Source of the DNA: Bacteroidales bacterium
GTDB taxonomy: Bacteria; Bacteroidota; Bacteroidia; Bacteroidales; UBA932
Reading direction: 5' to 3'
NCBI GenBank assembly: GCA_016290835.1
Contig: JAEEVG010000002.1
Coordinates: forward strand, 74,869 to 124,223
Length of the DNA stretch: 49,355 nt
How positions within the stretch are numbered: the first letter of the stretch is position 1; every line of letters begins with the position of its first letter. Below the pieces are notes generated by a model. The model did no database searches. It worked only from the letters and a program-made list of their open reading frames with translations, and was not told where the DNA came from. Position numbers and translations under genes: made by a program. Below, in pieces: positions 9,144-17,654 of the stretch.

Positions 9144-10259
9144 TTATTCACTAGTTGAGGTGGCTTCGGCTAAAAAAGAGATTCCTTTCTCCCGAAGTTC
9201 GGCCAATCCCCGGCAGACACGCTCCCGGTCGATGGGCGGGATGGAAATTTCGGATACCTTGTCCGCATCCACCAGCCGGTCTGCCAGATCGAAGTTGTCG
9301 AGAAGGGTATGGAAGCGGCCCGCACCGCGCCAGCCGTTGTTGAAGGTAATGAAGTCTTTTCCGAAAATCAACGAAAAGACGGTACCGTGGAAGGAGTCGG
9401 TGATGACGTAACGGGCCCGGGCGAATCCGCGGATCCAGCTCTCCATCGGCTCCGAACCGTTCTCCCAATTAAAACGGCCAATCCGGACGACGGGCAGCTG
9501 ATGCTCCTCTGCGAACCGGGCGATCAGCTCGTTCGTCTTATCTCGCGAATCAATGACGTAAACCGCAACATACGGCTCCGTCGGCGCTGCCTCGGACGTC
9601 TTGTCGCAAAGGGCCAGATAATCCTCCCGGGTCAAAAGCAGGGTGGGATCGGGCATCAGTTCAGCATCCACGCCCAGATATGTTTTACAAAGATCTACTC
9701 CGGATAGTTCCCGGACGGAGATCCGATCAAAACGCTGGGCCAGGGGCCGGATGATTTCCGTGGTTTGTTCCGGAGTTTCCCAAAAGTCCAGCCCGAAAGA
9801 AGCGGCATAGGCGATCCGGCGGACGGGAGCATCCTCCAGGAAATCGAGGAAGAAATGGGGAAGGCAAGGGGAGAACACCGCCCTCCACACCTGGTCGCTC
9901 CCGACGATGAAGGCGTCGAATTTCGGCAACGACTTGTATTTCAAAGGTGTTCTGACATCCAGGCAATGGATGTTCGTTCGGATGAACCCCTCCATCGCGC
10001 TGTTGAACTGCTTGAAATACTCCCATTCTTTCTCAGGGTTGATTTTGTTGATATATCTGTTCCCTTTCAGTTTCGAGAGGAAGCGGCGGAATGTTTTCCA
10101 ATACAACTCGATCCGGGAAGAAGTCTGGGCATAGAGTGGCATGAAACGCAGGGTCGTGGGTTGATGGCCCAGATCCCGCAAGGCCTTCTGCAAGGCATAG
10201 GCCTGCAGGATGCCGCCGTAGTTCCGCTCCAGGGGCTGTGTCAGGATACAGATTTGCAT
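9144..10259 (-). CDS. Polysaccharide pyruvyl transferase family protein
   Basis: The frame is open to 10457, but the real start is the ATG at 10259, because the product then begins MQICILTQPLERNYGGILQA and continues YALQKALRDLGH, the usual N-terminus of the family. The upstream 66 codons lie within the flippase gene and have no resemblance to protein. FDAFIVGSDQVWR, RYVITDSFHGTVFSLIFGKD and the C-terminal region complete the pattern over 371 residues. Members add pyruvate ketals from phosphoenolpyruvate to sugars, or act as related transferases. The FrhB-like gene in the same operon is a frequent partner of this family. Confidence 0.88.
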   Translation of the reverse strand: MQICILTQPLERNYGGILQAYALQKALRDLGHQPTTLRFMPLYAQTSSRIELYWKTFRRFLSKLKGNRYINKINPEKEWEYFKQFNSAMEGFIRTNIHCLDVRTPLKYKSLPKFDAFIVGSDQVWRAVFSPCLPHFFLDFLEDAPVRRIAYAASFGLDFWETPEQTTEIIRPLAQRFDRISVRELSGVDLCKTYLGVDAELMPDPTLLLTREDYLALCDKTSEAAPTEPYVAVYVIDSRDKTNELIARFAEEHQLPVVRIGRFNWENGSEPMESWIRGFARARYVITDSFHGTVFSLIFGKDFITFNNGWRGAGRFHTLLDNFDLADRLVDADKVSEISIPPIDRERVCRGLAELREKGISFLAEATSTSE

Positions 10260-11782
10260 TTCTTCGAGAATCGTTCCCGGATCATCTGGATGATCTTCGC
10301 GCGCATCTCCCGGTCGATACCCAGGAACCAGACGGAGAGTAATACGCATAAGGTGGTGACTACCAGCAGGATGAAGCAGTTGAGCAGGGAACTGTTGTCC
10401 AGTTTGAAATACAACAGCAGGGGGATGGGCACGGCTACCAGGATGGTCTTGGCGCACTCCCAGAAGAGTTGCAGGATCTCACTCCAGCGGTAGCCCACGA
10501 TCTTGACCAGGAGGTAGGGTTTCGCATACATACCCAGAAAGACATCTCCGATAAAGTATGCCCAGGAAAGTGCATAGGGAGAGGCTCCGGCCTTGAACAG
10601 GAAATAGACCACCACGAAACAGATCAAAAGGGTGGAAGTCGTGAAGAAGGCATTTTCCTTGATGCGGCCCGCTGCGGAGATAGGGGTGAATAGCGAAACA
10701 TTCAGCACTTGGAAGAGGCTTTGGATGATCACGATCTGCAGGAATCCGACCGAATAGGGCGGGACTTCGACCAGCCAGAGATCCAGCAGCGGCTCTGCCA
10801 GCAGGCAGATGGGGAAGGCGAGCAGGAACATCAGGAATATCGAGTACTTCGTGGATTCCAACTGCAGTTTCTTGGAGCCTTCGAAGTCTTCGGCGGCGAA
10901 TTTCTTGACAATCCGGGGGTTGACAGCCGTCCGGAAATTGCTCACGAATCTGGAAGCTGCCGTGTTGACTTGCAGGGAGATGGCCCGGGCTGTGACGAGG
11001 GCGGAAGAGAAGAACAGATTCATCAGCAGGAGGATACCCTGGCTGGACAAGGCCAATGCGACATTGGTGAGCAGGCTCCAGCCGGAGAAACTGAAAATCT
11101 GACCGAAGACTTTCTTCTCATAGGAGATTTTGAATGTGACCTCCCGGAAATTCCGTTTGCAGTAAATCAAATAGAAAGCAAGCATCGCGATATTCTGCAA
11201 CAGCATCAAGGAAGCGTAGAGAATAAGCCGGTCTTGATGCCCATATTCCAGCAGAAAAGCGATGCCCAATTTGCTGGCGGCCTCCGCAATCCCCAGATAG
11301 GCAAATACATTCATCCGTTCGTGGGCGACGATTTCCGCTCCGAACGGAACCATCAGGATGGAGAAGAACGAAGTGAAGATGGAGATATGGAATACAATGA
11401 GCGCAGCGTGGAAACGCTCCGGAGGGATGACCATTTTGTGGTAGATCCACCACAGGCCGCCCGTCTCCGCAAGCAAAGCGATGCTCAGGCCAATGATCAG
11501 GTGAGCAAAGAAAGTGGTCTGATAAGTCTGCCGGAGTTCCACCAGGTCCCCCTTGCCCAGTGCAAAAGTGATAAAACGGGAGGTGGAGGTGGACAAGGCT
11601 CCGTTGAGGAAAGACAGGAAGCCGACAATGCCGCCGACGGTCTGGTAGAGGCCAAAGTCATCTATCCCCAGGGTCTTGAGAATGACCCGGCTGGTGTAGA
11701 GGGACACCACCATAACGACCAGCATCCGGACATAGAGGATGGCTGTGTTCTTGGCAATGGTCCTATTTTCGCTGGCAGCCAT
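10241..11782 (-). CDS. wzx: Lipid-linked oligosaccharide flippase (Wzx/MOP superfamily)
   Basis: A 513-residue protein of about 12-14 hydrophobic helices. Its N-terminus NTAILYVRMLVVMVVSLYTS is followed by RVILKTLGIDDFGLYQTVGG, the typical Wzx opening. It would move undecaprenyl-diphosphate-linked repeat units across the inner membrane. It begins immediately at the end of the FabH-like gene (no gap) and overlaps the pyruvyl transferase by 19 bases. It is the only transporter recognised in the locus. No Wzy polymerase is recognisable nearby. Confidence 0.9.
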   Translation of the reverse strand: MAASENRTIAKNTAILYVRMLVVMVVSLYTSRVILKTLGIDDFGLYQTVGGIVGFLSFLNGALSTSTSRFITFALGKGDLVELRQTYQTTFFAHLIIGLSIALLAETGGLWWIYHKMVIPPERFHAALIVFHISIFTSFFSILMVPFGAEIVAHERMNVFAYLGIAEAASKLGIAFLLEYGHQDRLILYASLMLLQNIAMLAFYLIYCKRNFREVTFKISYEKKVFGQIFSFSGWSLLTNVALALSSQGILLLMNLFFSSALVTARAISLQVNTAASRFVSNFRTAVNPRIVKKFAAEDFEGSKKLQLESTKYSIFLMFLLAFPICLLAEPLLDLWLVEVPPYSVGFLQIVIIQSLFQVLNVSLFTPISAAGRIKENAFFTTSTLLICFVVVYFLFKAGASPYALSWAYFIGDVFLGMYAKPYLLVKIVGYRWSEILQLFWECAKTILVAVPIPLLLYFKLDNSSLLNCFILLVVTTLCVLLSVWFLGIDREMRAKIIQMIRERFSKKCKSVS

Positions 11783-12781
11783 TTAGAATCTCAGAAGGGT
11801 TGCGCCCCAGCTCAGTCCGACGCCGAAACCGGCGAGCACGACCTGCATACCCGGGGCGAATTTTAGTTCGTCCAGACAGTTTTTCAGCCCGATCAGCACG
11901 GTAGAGGAAACGGTGTTCCCGACCTGCTCCAGATCCAGGTAGAACTTGTCCTTCGGAATGGCGCAGATCTTCCGGATCGTATTGAGCATGAATTTGTTGG
12001 CCTGATGGAAGATATAATAGTCAATTTGTTCTTTCGTGTTGCCGTTGCGTACGGTCACGGCATCGACCAGCGGCGGGACGACCTCGAGGGTGAAATTGAA
12101 AATCCGGCCGCCGTTCATATAGAGATAGTCCTCGCGCACGAGGCCGCCTTCTTCGTCCGGGTATTCCGCGGCGGTGCGTTCGTGCACCCGGGCGGCTCCC
12201 GTCCCGACGATCAGGTCCCGGAAGCGGGATCCGTCCGTGCCGAGGACGAACTCACCGATCTCGGCGAATCCCTCCCGGGACACGAGGCAGGCCGCGGCGC
12301 CGTCGCCGAAAATCGACCGGTTCCCTTTGTCGGAGGGGTGGATATACTTGTTGTAGGTCTCCGCGGTGAGCAGGAGGACATTGTTCGCGACACCGCCGGC
12401 GATCAGGCCCTTGGCGAGCGCCAGGCCGTAGATGCAGCCGGAGCAGCCCAGATCGAAATCCAGCGCGCCGGCCGTGGTCGGGATGCCCAGCCTGTCCTGT
12501 AGGAGGCAGGCCGTGGTCGGCAGGAAGTAGTCCGGACTCTGGGTGCAGAGCAGGACGAAGTCGATCTCGGCGGGAGCGATGCCGTATTCCGCAAAGAGTT
12601 TTCTGGCCGCTTTCTCGGCCAGGTCGCCCGCCGTTTCGTCCGGTCCCGCGACGTGCCGTTGGAGCACGCCGACTTTCGAAGCGATCTTATCCACGCTCCA
12701 CTCCGGGAATTCGCGGATAAGATCTTCGTTGGTGACTACTTGTTCCGGCAGATAGTAGGAAACAGCCCGGATAAAAGCCAT
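11783..12781 (-). CDS. FabH-like 3-oxoacyl-ACP synthase III
   Basis: The 332-residue thiolase-fold enzyme retains the KAS III triad: C113 in LGCSGCIYGL, H259 in FHQANKFML and N289 in QVGNTVSST. GFGVGLSWGATLLRF is the normal C-terminal signature. It would condense an acyl-CoA with malonyl-ACP. It is encoded directly next to a reductase and an ACP within a glycan operon. It is therefore more likely a dedicated copy making an acyl substituent than the housekeeping FabH. Confidence 0.9.
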   Translation of the reverse strand: MAFIRAVSYYLPEQVVTNEDLIREFPEWSVDKIASKVGVLQRHVAGPDETAGDLAEKAARKLFAEYGIAPAEIDFVLLCTQSPDYFLPTTACLLQDRLGIPTTAGALDFDLGCSGCIYGLALAKGLIAGGVANNVLLLTAETYNKYIHPSDKGNRSIFGDGAAACLVSREGFAEIGEFVLGTDGSRFRDLIVGTGAARVHERTAAEYPDEEGGLVREDYLYMNGGRIFNFTLEVVPPLVDAVTVRNGNTKEQIDYYIFHQANKFMLNTIRKICAIPKDKFYLDLEQVGNTVSSTVLIGLKNCLDELKFAPGMQVVLAGFGVGLSWGATLLRF

Positions 12782-12792
12782 AATAGAATCGT

Positions 12793-13524
12793 TTAAATCA
12801 AAGTTCCCTCGCCCCCGCCCGTCAGGTCAATGCAACTGCCGGTCATCCAGGCGGACTCATCCGAGAGCAGGAATGCGGCCAGGTTCGCGACGTCCGAGGG
12901 CTCCCCGAAGCGTTTCAGCGGATAGCGTTTCTCCGCTTCGCGGAGTTCGGCTTCGTCCAGCCCCTGTCCGGTGATCAGATCCGTCCAGACCATCGCCGGG
13001 CAGATGCAGTTGACCCGGATCTTCTGGCCGGCGAGTTCCAGCCCCAGGCACTTGGCATACGAGATCAGGGCCCCTTTGGAGGCGCTGTAGATGGCGTTCC
13101 CCGGGCTGGGGTAACTCGCGGCCCGGGAGGCGACGAACACGATGGAGGCCCCTTTATTCAGTTTCCGCTTCTTGAGCAGCTCGGTCTGCAGCAGCACGGT
13201 TGCACTGAAGTTGAGGCCCATCAAGCGTTCGATATGATCTTTCGAGATCAGTTTGACGGGAACGCGTTCGCTCATTCCGGCGCAGTGGACGATCCCGTCG
13301 AGTTCCGGGACCTGCGCGGCGAGCGCTTCGAGCTCTCCGCTTTTCGTCAGGTCTGCGGGGATGTACAGGTGCCCTTCGCCTTCCAGTGAGCGTAGGGTCT
13401 CCTGCAGCGCTTCTTCCCGCCGGGCCGTGAGCACGACCCGGGCGCCCCGGGCAGCGCAGCGGATGGCGACCTGCCGTCCGATGCCGGACGACGCGCCGGT
13501 CACGAGGATGGTTTTACCCTTCAT
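12793..13524 (-). CDS. SDR-family 3-oxoacyl-ACP reductase (FabG-like)
   Basis: A 243-residue short-chain dehydrogenase. It has the NAD(P)-binding TGASSGIGR motif at residues 9-17, catalytic S133 and Y146-x-x-x-K150 (IYSASK), and the C-terminal MTGSCIDLTGG typical of FabG-type enzymes. Arg residues after the first beta-alpha unit suggest NADPH. The gene lies between the ACP (11-base overlap) and the FabH-like gene, so the most economical role is reduction of the beta-ketoacyl-ACP made by that ketosynthase. Confidence 0.88.
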   Translation of the reverse strand: MKGKTILVTGASSGIGRQVAIRCAARGARVVLTARREEALQETLRSLEGEGHLYIPADLTKSGELEALAAQVPELDGIVHCAGMSERVPVKLISKDHIERLMGLNFSATVLLQTELLKKRKLNKGASIVFVASRAASYPSPGNAIYSASKGALISYAKCLGLELAGQKIRVNCICPAMVWTDLITGQGLDEAELREAEKRYPLKRFGEPSDVANLAAFLLSDESAWMTGSCIDLTGGGEGTLI

Positions 13525-13744
13525 TTTCGATATAATTATACAGGTCTCCGACGGTCTCGCAGGCGCGGATCTCCTTGACGGTGATCGTCTTGTCGTACTC
13601 CGTCTTGACCAGGGCGATGACGGAAAGGTTGCTCAGCGAGCTCCATTCATCCAGTTCCTGGAAATAGGTATCCGCCGTGATCTCGGCGGGATCCGTCTCG
13701 TCCAGCAAGTCTGCAAACGCAGCGATAAAAGCATCGATAGTCAT
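13514..13744 (-). CDS. Acyl carrier protein, glycan-locus type
   Basis: A 76-residue acidic helical protein. The phosphopantetheine site reads ELDEWSSLSNL with the probable modified serine at S36; the usual aspartate of the DSL motif is replaced by serine, as often seen in ACPs of polysaccharide loci. It overlaps the reductase gene by 11 bases. It would carry the acyl chain made by the adjacent ketosynthase and reductase and present it to an acyltransferase. Confidence 0.88.
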   Translation of the reverse strand: MTIDAFIAAFADLLDETDPAEITADTYFQELDEWSSLSNLSVIALVKTEYDKTITVKEIRACETVGDLYNYIENEG

Positions 13745-13762
13745 ATAGTTCTGCTTAAGAAG

Positions 13763-15556
13763 TTAATATTTCCATAAAACGTCCTCGTCCACGACGGCCG
13801 CCGGATTGCCCGAGACCATCGCGTGCGCCGGGACGTTCGAAGTGACGAAGGCGTGCGCGCCGATGATGGCCCCGTCCCCGATCTTGACACCGGGCATGAT
13901 GGTGCAGCCTTCACAGAGCCAGACCTTATCCCCGATGACCACGGGGCGGGTGTCTTTGTAGCCGGCGCGGTTAAGGTAGTGGCCTCCGTTGTTGTCCCGG
14001 ATGGTCACGTTCCGGCCGATCTGCACGTCCTTTCCGATCTCGATACGCTCGCCGCAGACGATAGTCAGGCCGGTGTTGGCGAGAATCCCGCCTTTGAGGG
14101 TCAGGGTGGCTCCCTTGAAGACTTCGACATCTGCCCCGTAGAACAGTTTGACGCTGCCTTCCGTGGTCAGGGTAGCGTCGTCCTCGACCAGCAGGCGGGA
14201 CTCCAGTTTGGAACCCTTGATCCGTTTCCAGCCGAAGATGAACGGGCCGTGGATGTCGAGTTTCGCCGACCGCGAGATCTCCGTGGCCGAATGGCGGGTG
14301 ATGCGCAGGTAGTTCCCGTTGAAAATGTCTTTCAATTTGGAATACTTGCAGGTCTTAAACAGAGAAGTGGAGGGGCTCAGCAGCATACGGGTCAGAAAGA
14401 GGGCTTTTTTGAGGAATGATTTCACGCGCCGCTTGAAGCCGGCGGGGGCGGTGTTGATATACTTTTCCGCCAGCTGGGTAAAGCTCATTTGATCCAGGTC
14501 CCGGAAGAATTGCTCCCGGTCGACGGTGGGCGGATCGAGCGGCCGGACCAGGGCTGGATTCCCGGCGAGGATGCTCTCGAAGGGTACGGGCAGGGAGTGG
14601 ATCCGGGCCTTGAACTGCTCGAAGAAGCGGACCCCCTTGTCGGAGTTGAGCAGCACCAGCGAGGTGCCGAGGTCTTTCTCCATCGACCGGTCCACCTTCT
14701 CGATGCCCCAGAAATCGGCCAGGGTGATGTCCGCGATCCGGGGGAAGCCCTTGAACTTGCAGTCGTAGCAGGAGGGCCGGCAATAGACGTTTGTCCGCAG
14801 GTAGCCTTTCGTGAAGTTGCTCTGGTCCAGCGTCTCGTAGAGGTGCCGGCCGTCGGCGAGGATCACTTTCTGGGTGAGGTTCCGCCAGCCATATTCCTTG
14901 GATTTGGCCTTGGCATAGACGACGGGGGAGCCATAACGCTCTTCGAACGACCGGATGTATTTCTGCCAGACTTTCGGAGAGTTGATTCCCCGGCAGATGA
15001 AATCGGCAATGATCAGGTTGTCAGGGACTTTCCCCAGGAAAGCCCGCAGGGCCGCCATCTGGCAGGGCGTCCCGCAGACCAGCACCAGGGGTGCATCTTT
15101 GACCAACTCCCGGACCTGGGCGTAGAAGCCTTCCAGGGAACTCTGCAGATACTTGGAACTCCGGAGCCGGGGGAGGTCTTTCTTGTCATTTGAGATGAAG
15201 TGCCGGACGGAGAGGTCGTCGTTGAAGACCGCGCCGCCGACGGAGCCGCCTGCGCGATAGACGATCTCGGCCATCGCCGAGAAGATCCCGCCGGAAGTGC
15301 TGTCGAAGATCACTTCCAGGTTCTTGTGCTCCGCGGCGTAGCAGACGGGTTCCGCGAGGTCGTTCTGCTTGAGCTCCGCCACGTTGAGGACCGGGCAGAC
15401 CTTCTCGCACAGACCGCAGTCGATGCACGCCTGTGCATCGACCTCCGGATACCAGAAGCCTTCCTGGTCCGTGTGGAACGAGATGGCGTGCCGGGGACAG
15501 ATATCCCCGCACGCATTGCATCCGCAGCAGTCGGCCTTATTCCGGATCGATATCAT
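13763..15556 (-). CDS. FrhB-like iron-sulfur protein fused to a hexapeptide-repeat acyltransferase
   Basis: A 597-residue fusion. Residues 8-54 hold two [4Fe-4S] motifs, CCGCNACGDICP (C10/11, C13, C16, C20) and CIDCGLCEKVCP (C44, C47, C50, C54). The region to about residue 390 matches the FrhB/FdhB family (GGIFSAMAEIV, VCGTPCQMAALRAFL, SCYDCKFKG, DITLADFWG). From about residue 430 a left-handed beta-helix acyltransferase follows, with TIRDNNGGHYL giving a likely catalytic His and VVIGDKVWLCEGCTIMPGVK as turns. FrhB-like proteins are common in glycan loci beside pyruvyl transferases, but their reaction there is not established. The start overlaps glf by 20 bases. Confidence 0.88.
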   Translation of the reverse strand: MISIRNKADCCGCNACGDICPRHAISFHTDQEGFWYPEVDAQACIDCGLCEKVCPVLNVAELKQNDLAEPVCYAAEHKNLEVIFDSTSGGIFSAMAEIVYRAGGSVGGAVFNDDLSVRHFISNDKKDLPRLRSSKYLQSSLEGFYAQVRELVKDAPLVLVCGTPCQMAALRAFLGKVPDNLIIADFICRGINSPKVWQKYIRSFEERYGSPVVYAKAKSKEYGWRNLTQKVILADGRHLYETLDQSNFTKGYLRTNVYCRPSCYDCKFKGFPRIADITLADFWGIEKVDRSMEKDLGTSLVLLNSDKGVRFFEQFKARIHSLPVPFESILAGNPALVRPLDPPTVDREQFFRDLDQMSFTQLAEKYINTAPAGFKRRVKSFLKKALFLTRMLLSPSTSLFKTCKYSKLKDIFNGNYLRITRHSATEISRSAKLDIHGPFIFGWKRIKGSKLESRLLVEDDATLTTEGSVKLFYGADVEVFKGATLTLKGGILANTGLTIVCGERIEIGKDVQIGRNVTIRDNNGGHYLNRAGYKDTRPVVIGDKVWLCEGCTIMPGVKIGDGAIIGAHAFVTSNVPAHAMVSGNPAAVVDEDVLWKY

Positions 15557-16679
15557 TTATGTTCATTTTCAGGACCTTCTCGACGATCGGGGCCATGTCG
15601 TAATACTTGTACTCCGCCAGGCGCCCGCCGAAATGGACGCGCGCTTCGGCGTCCGCGAGGGCCTTGTATTGCTGATAGAGGGCGTTATTCTTCGCGTCGT
15701 TGACTGGATAGAACGGTTCCATTCCTTCCTGCCATTCCGTGGAATATTCCCGGGAGATGACGGTGTTCGGGTTGTCATAAACCGCCTGCCCGAAGGATTC
15801 AAAATGCTTATGCTCGATAATACGGGTATAGGGGACTATCCGGTCGGTATAGTTGACTACGGCGTTGCCCTGATAGTTGGGGCAGGGGAGCAACTCCTGT
15901 TCGAAGCGGACCGTGCGGTATTCGAGTTTGCCGTAGCGATAGCCGTAGAACTCGTCGATCTTGCCCGTAAAGACAATCTGGTCGGCAACGCTCTCCCAGT
16001 AAGCCCTGTCGGCAAAGAAGTCGGTGTCCGTACGGGTTTCGATGCCCTCCAACAACCCTTCGATCAAGCGGTTATAGCCGCCCTCCGGGATGCCCTGGTA
16101 TTTGTCGTTGAAGTAGTTGTTGTCATAGACGAGGCGCACCGGGAGCCGCTTGATGATAAAGGCGGGCAGATCGGTGCAGGCGCGTCCCCACTGCTTTTCG
16201 GTATAACCCTTGACCAGTTTCTCATAGATGTCGCGGCCGACCAGCAGGAGGGCCTGCTCTTCGAGGTTGCGCGGCTCTGCGGCGCCGGCGGCCGCCATCG
16301 CCGCTTTCGCCTCTGCGCGCTGCTCCTCGATCTTGGCGAGGGCCTGCTCAGGCGTGACGACCCCCCACATCTGGTGGAAGGTGTTCATATTGAAGGGCAA
16401 GTTGTACAGTTCGCCGCGGAAGTTGGCGACGGGAGAGTTGGTGTAGCGGTTGAAGGGGACGATGCCGTTCACGAAGTCCCAGACCTCCTTGTTGGAGGTG
16501 TGGAAAATGTGGGCGCCGTATTTGTGGACGTGGATTCCCTCTATCTCCTCGCAATAGAGATTCCCGCCCAGTTGGGGCCGCTTATCGATCACCAGGCATC
16601 GCTTTCCCGCCTTGTGTGCCAGATGTGCGAAGGTGGCGCCGTAAAGGCCGGAACCGACGATCAGATAATCATAACGCAT
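15537..16679 (-). CDS. glf: UDP-galactopyranose mutase
   Basis: This 380-residue flavoprotein starts MRYDYLIVGSGLYGATFAHL, with the FAD-binding G-x-G-x-x-G at residues 9-14. IDKRPQLGGNLYCEEIEGIH, KYGAHIFHTS, FNRYTNSPVANF and the GWQ-like active-site region follow the Glf family closely, at normal length. It converts UDP-galactopyranose to UDP-galactofuranose, so the glycan made here very likely contains Galf. It overlaps the upstream GT2 gene by 11 bases. Confidence 0.95.
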   Translation of the reverse strand: MRYDYLIVGSGLYGATFAHLAHKAGKRCLVIDKRPQLGGNLYCEEIEGIHVHKYGAHIFHTSNKEVWDFVNGIVPFNRYTNSPVANFRGELYNLPFNMNTFHQMWGVVTPEQALAKIEEQRAEAKAAMAAAGAAEPRNLEEQALLLVGRDIYEKLVKGYTEKQWGRACTDLPAFIIKRLPVRLVYDNNYFNDKYQGIPEGGYNRLIEGLLEGIETRTDTDFFADRAYWESVADQIVFTGKIDEFYGYRYGKLEYRTVRFEQELLPCPNYQGNAVVNYTDRIVPYTRIIEHKHFESFGQAVYDNPNTVISREYSTEWQEGMEPFYPVNDAKNNALYQQYKALADAEARVHFGGRLAEYKYYDMAPIVEKVLKMNINDIDPE

Positions 16680-17646
16680 GGTTAAGAGAATACTTGAGCT
16701 TGAGCAACCGATGCAGAAGCTTCAGGGGAAAGGGGGAGCCATGCTTGATGGCCGATCGATAGAAATAATCAGCGGTCGTGTCGATGGTCCAGTATCGATA
16801 TGACTCAGGATATGTGCTGGATAATACCAGCTTGCTCCGGTGGTTTGTCCCCCGTTTCAGAACATATAGTTTTTCCTTATTCATCCGATAATAGAAAGCC
16901 TCGAGGAGCGGGCGGTATTTCCATAGATCGAACTTGTTGAATAAGTCAATATAGTTGTTCGTGAACGCTAAGAACAAATCCGTCCTTCTGTCCGGATCCA
17001 TCTCGTTCGTCAAAGAATTCGGAGTTTTCCGGTAATAATAGGATGAAAACGGGCAATAGGCAATTTTGGAAGTGTACCACAACGCAGAAACGCAGAAGAA
17101 GGAGTCTTCCGCATAATCGTATTTCGGGAAAAAGATGGAATGCTCTTGCAGGTAGGAAGTTTTATATAACTGATTCCACACAGCAGCGTGCAGCGGGCCG
17201 GTGATTTCTTCCTTGATCAGAACCTCCCGGGAAAAGTCGGAAGGTTTATTTTCGTAATGATAGATTTCCGTATCAGAACAATACCGGTAAAAAGCACCGA
17301 TGACGACATCGGCACCAGTCTGCTCTATGGTATTATACAGGTTGAGAAAATGATCTTCACTTACCCAATCATCTGAATCGACAAAACCGACATACTTTCC
17401 CCGGGCACATCCCAACCCGCTGTTCCTGGCGCCGGATACTCCGCGATGCTTCTGGTGGATGACGGTAAAACGCGCATCCTTCCGGCAGTATGTGTCACAA
17501 ATCCGACCGCTATCATCCGTACTCCCGTTATCGACCAGAATCACTTCAAAATCCGTCAATGATTGCCGGGCAATCGAGTTCAGACAGTTCTCCAGATACG
17601 GGGCTGAGTCGTGAACAGGGATGATGACCGAAAGAAGGGGAGCCAT
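16669..17646 (-). CDS. Family 2 glycosyltransferase
   Basis: A 325-residue GT-A enzyme with LLSVIIPVHDSAPYLENCLN at the N-terminus, FEVILVDNGSTDDSG, and KYVGFVDSDDWVSEDHF (D-x-D) near residue 90. The C-terminal half is rich in aromatic residues and typical of Bacteroidales capsule transferases. It sits 8 bases after the DUF4422 gene and directly before glf. Adjacency makes a galactofuranosyltransferase role possible, but this is inference only. Confidence 0.92.
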   Translation of the reverse strand: MAPLLSVIIPVHDSAPYLENCLNSIARQSLTDFEVILVDNGSTDDSGRICDTYCRKDARFTVIHQKHRGVSGARNSGLGCARGKYVGFVDSDDWVSEDHFLNLYNTIEQTGADVVIGAFYRYCSDTEIYHYENKPSDFSREVLIKEEITGPLHAAVWNQLYKTSYLQEHSIFFPKYDYAEDSFFCVSALWYTSKIAYCPFSSYYYRKTPNSLTNEMDPDRRTDLFLAFTNNYIDLFNKFDLWKYRPLLEAFYYRMNKEKLYVLKRGTNHRSKLVLSSTYPESYRYWTIDTTADYFYRSAIKHGSPFPLKLLHRLLKLKYSLNHAL

Positions 17647-17654
17647 AAGGCCCT

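Noticed and set aside
9144-10457. Longer start for the pyruvyl transferase gene
   Set aside because: The 66 extra residues lie inside the flippase coding region and are not protein-like; the family N-terminus begins at the ATG at 10259.
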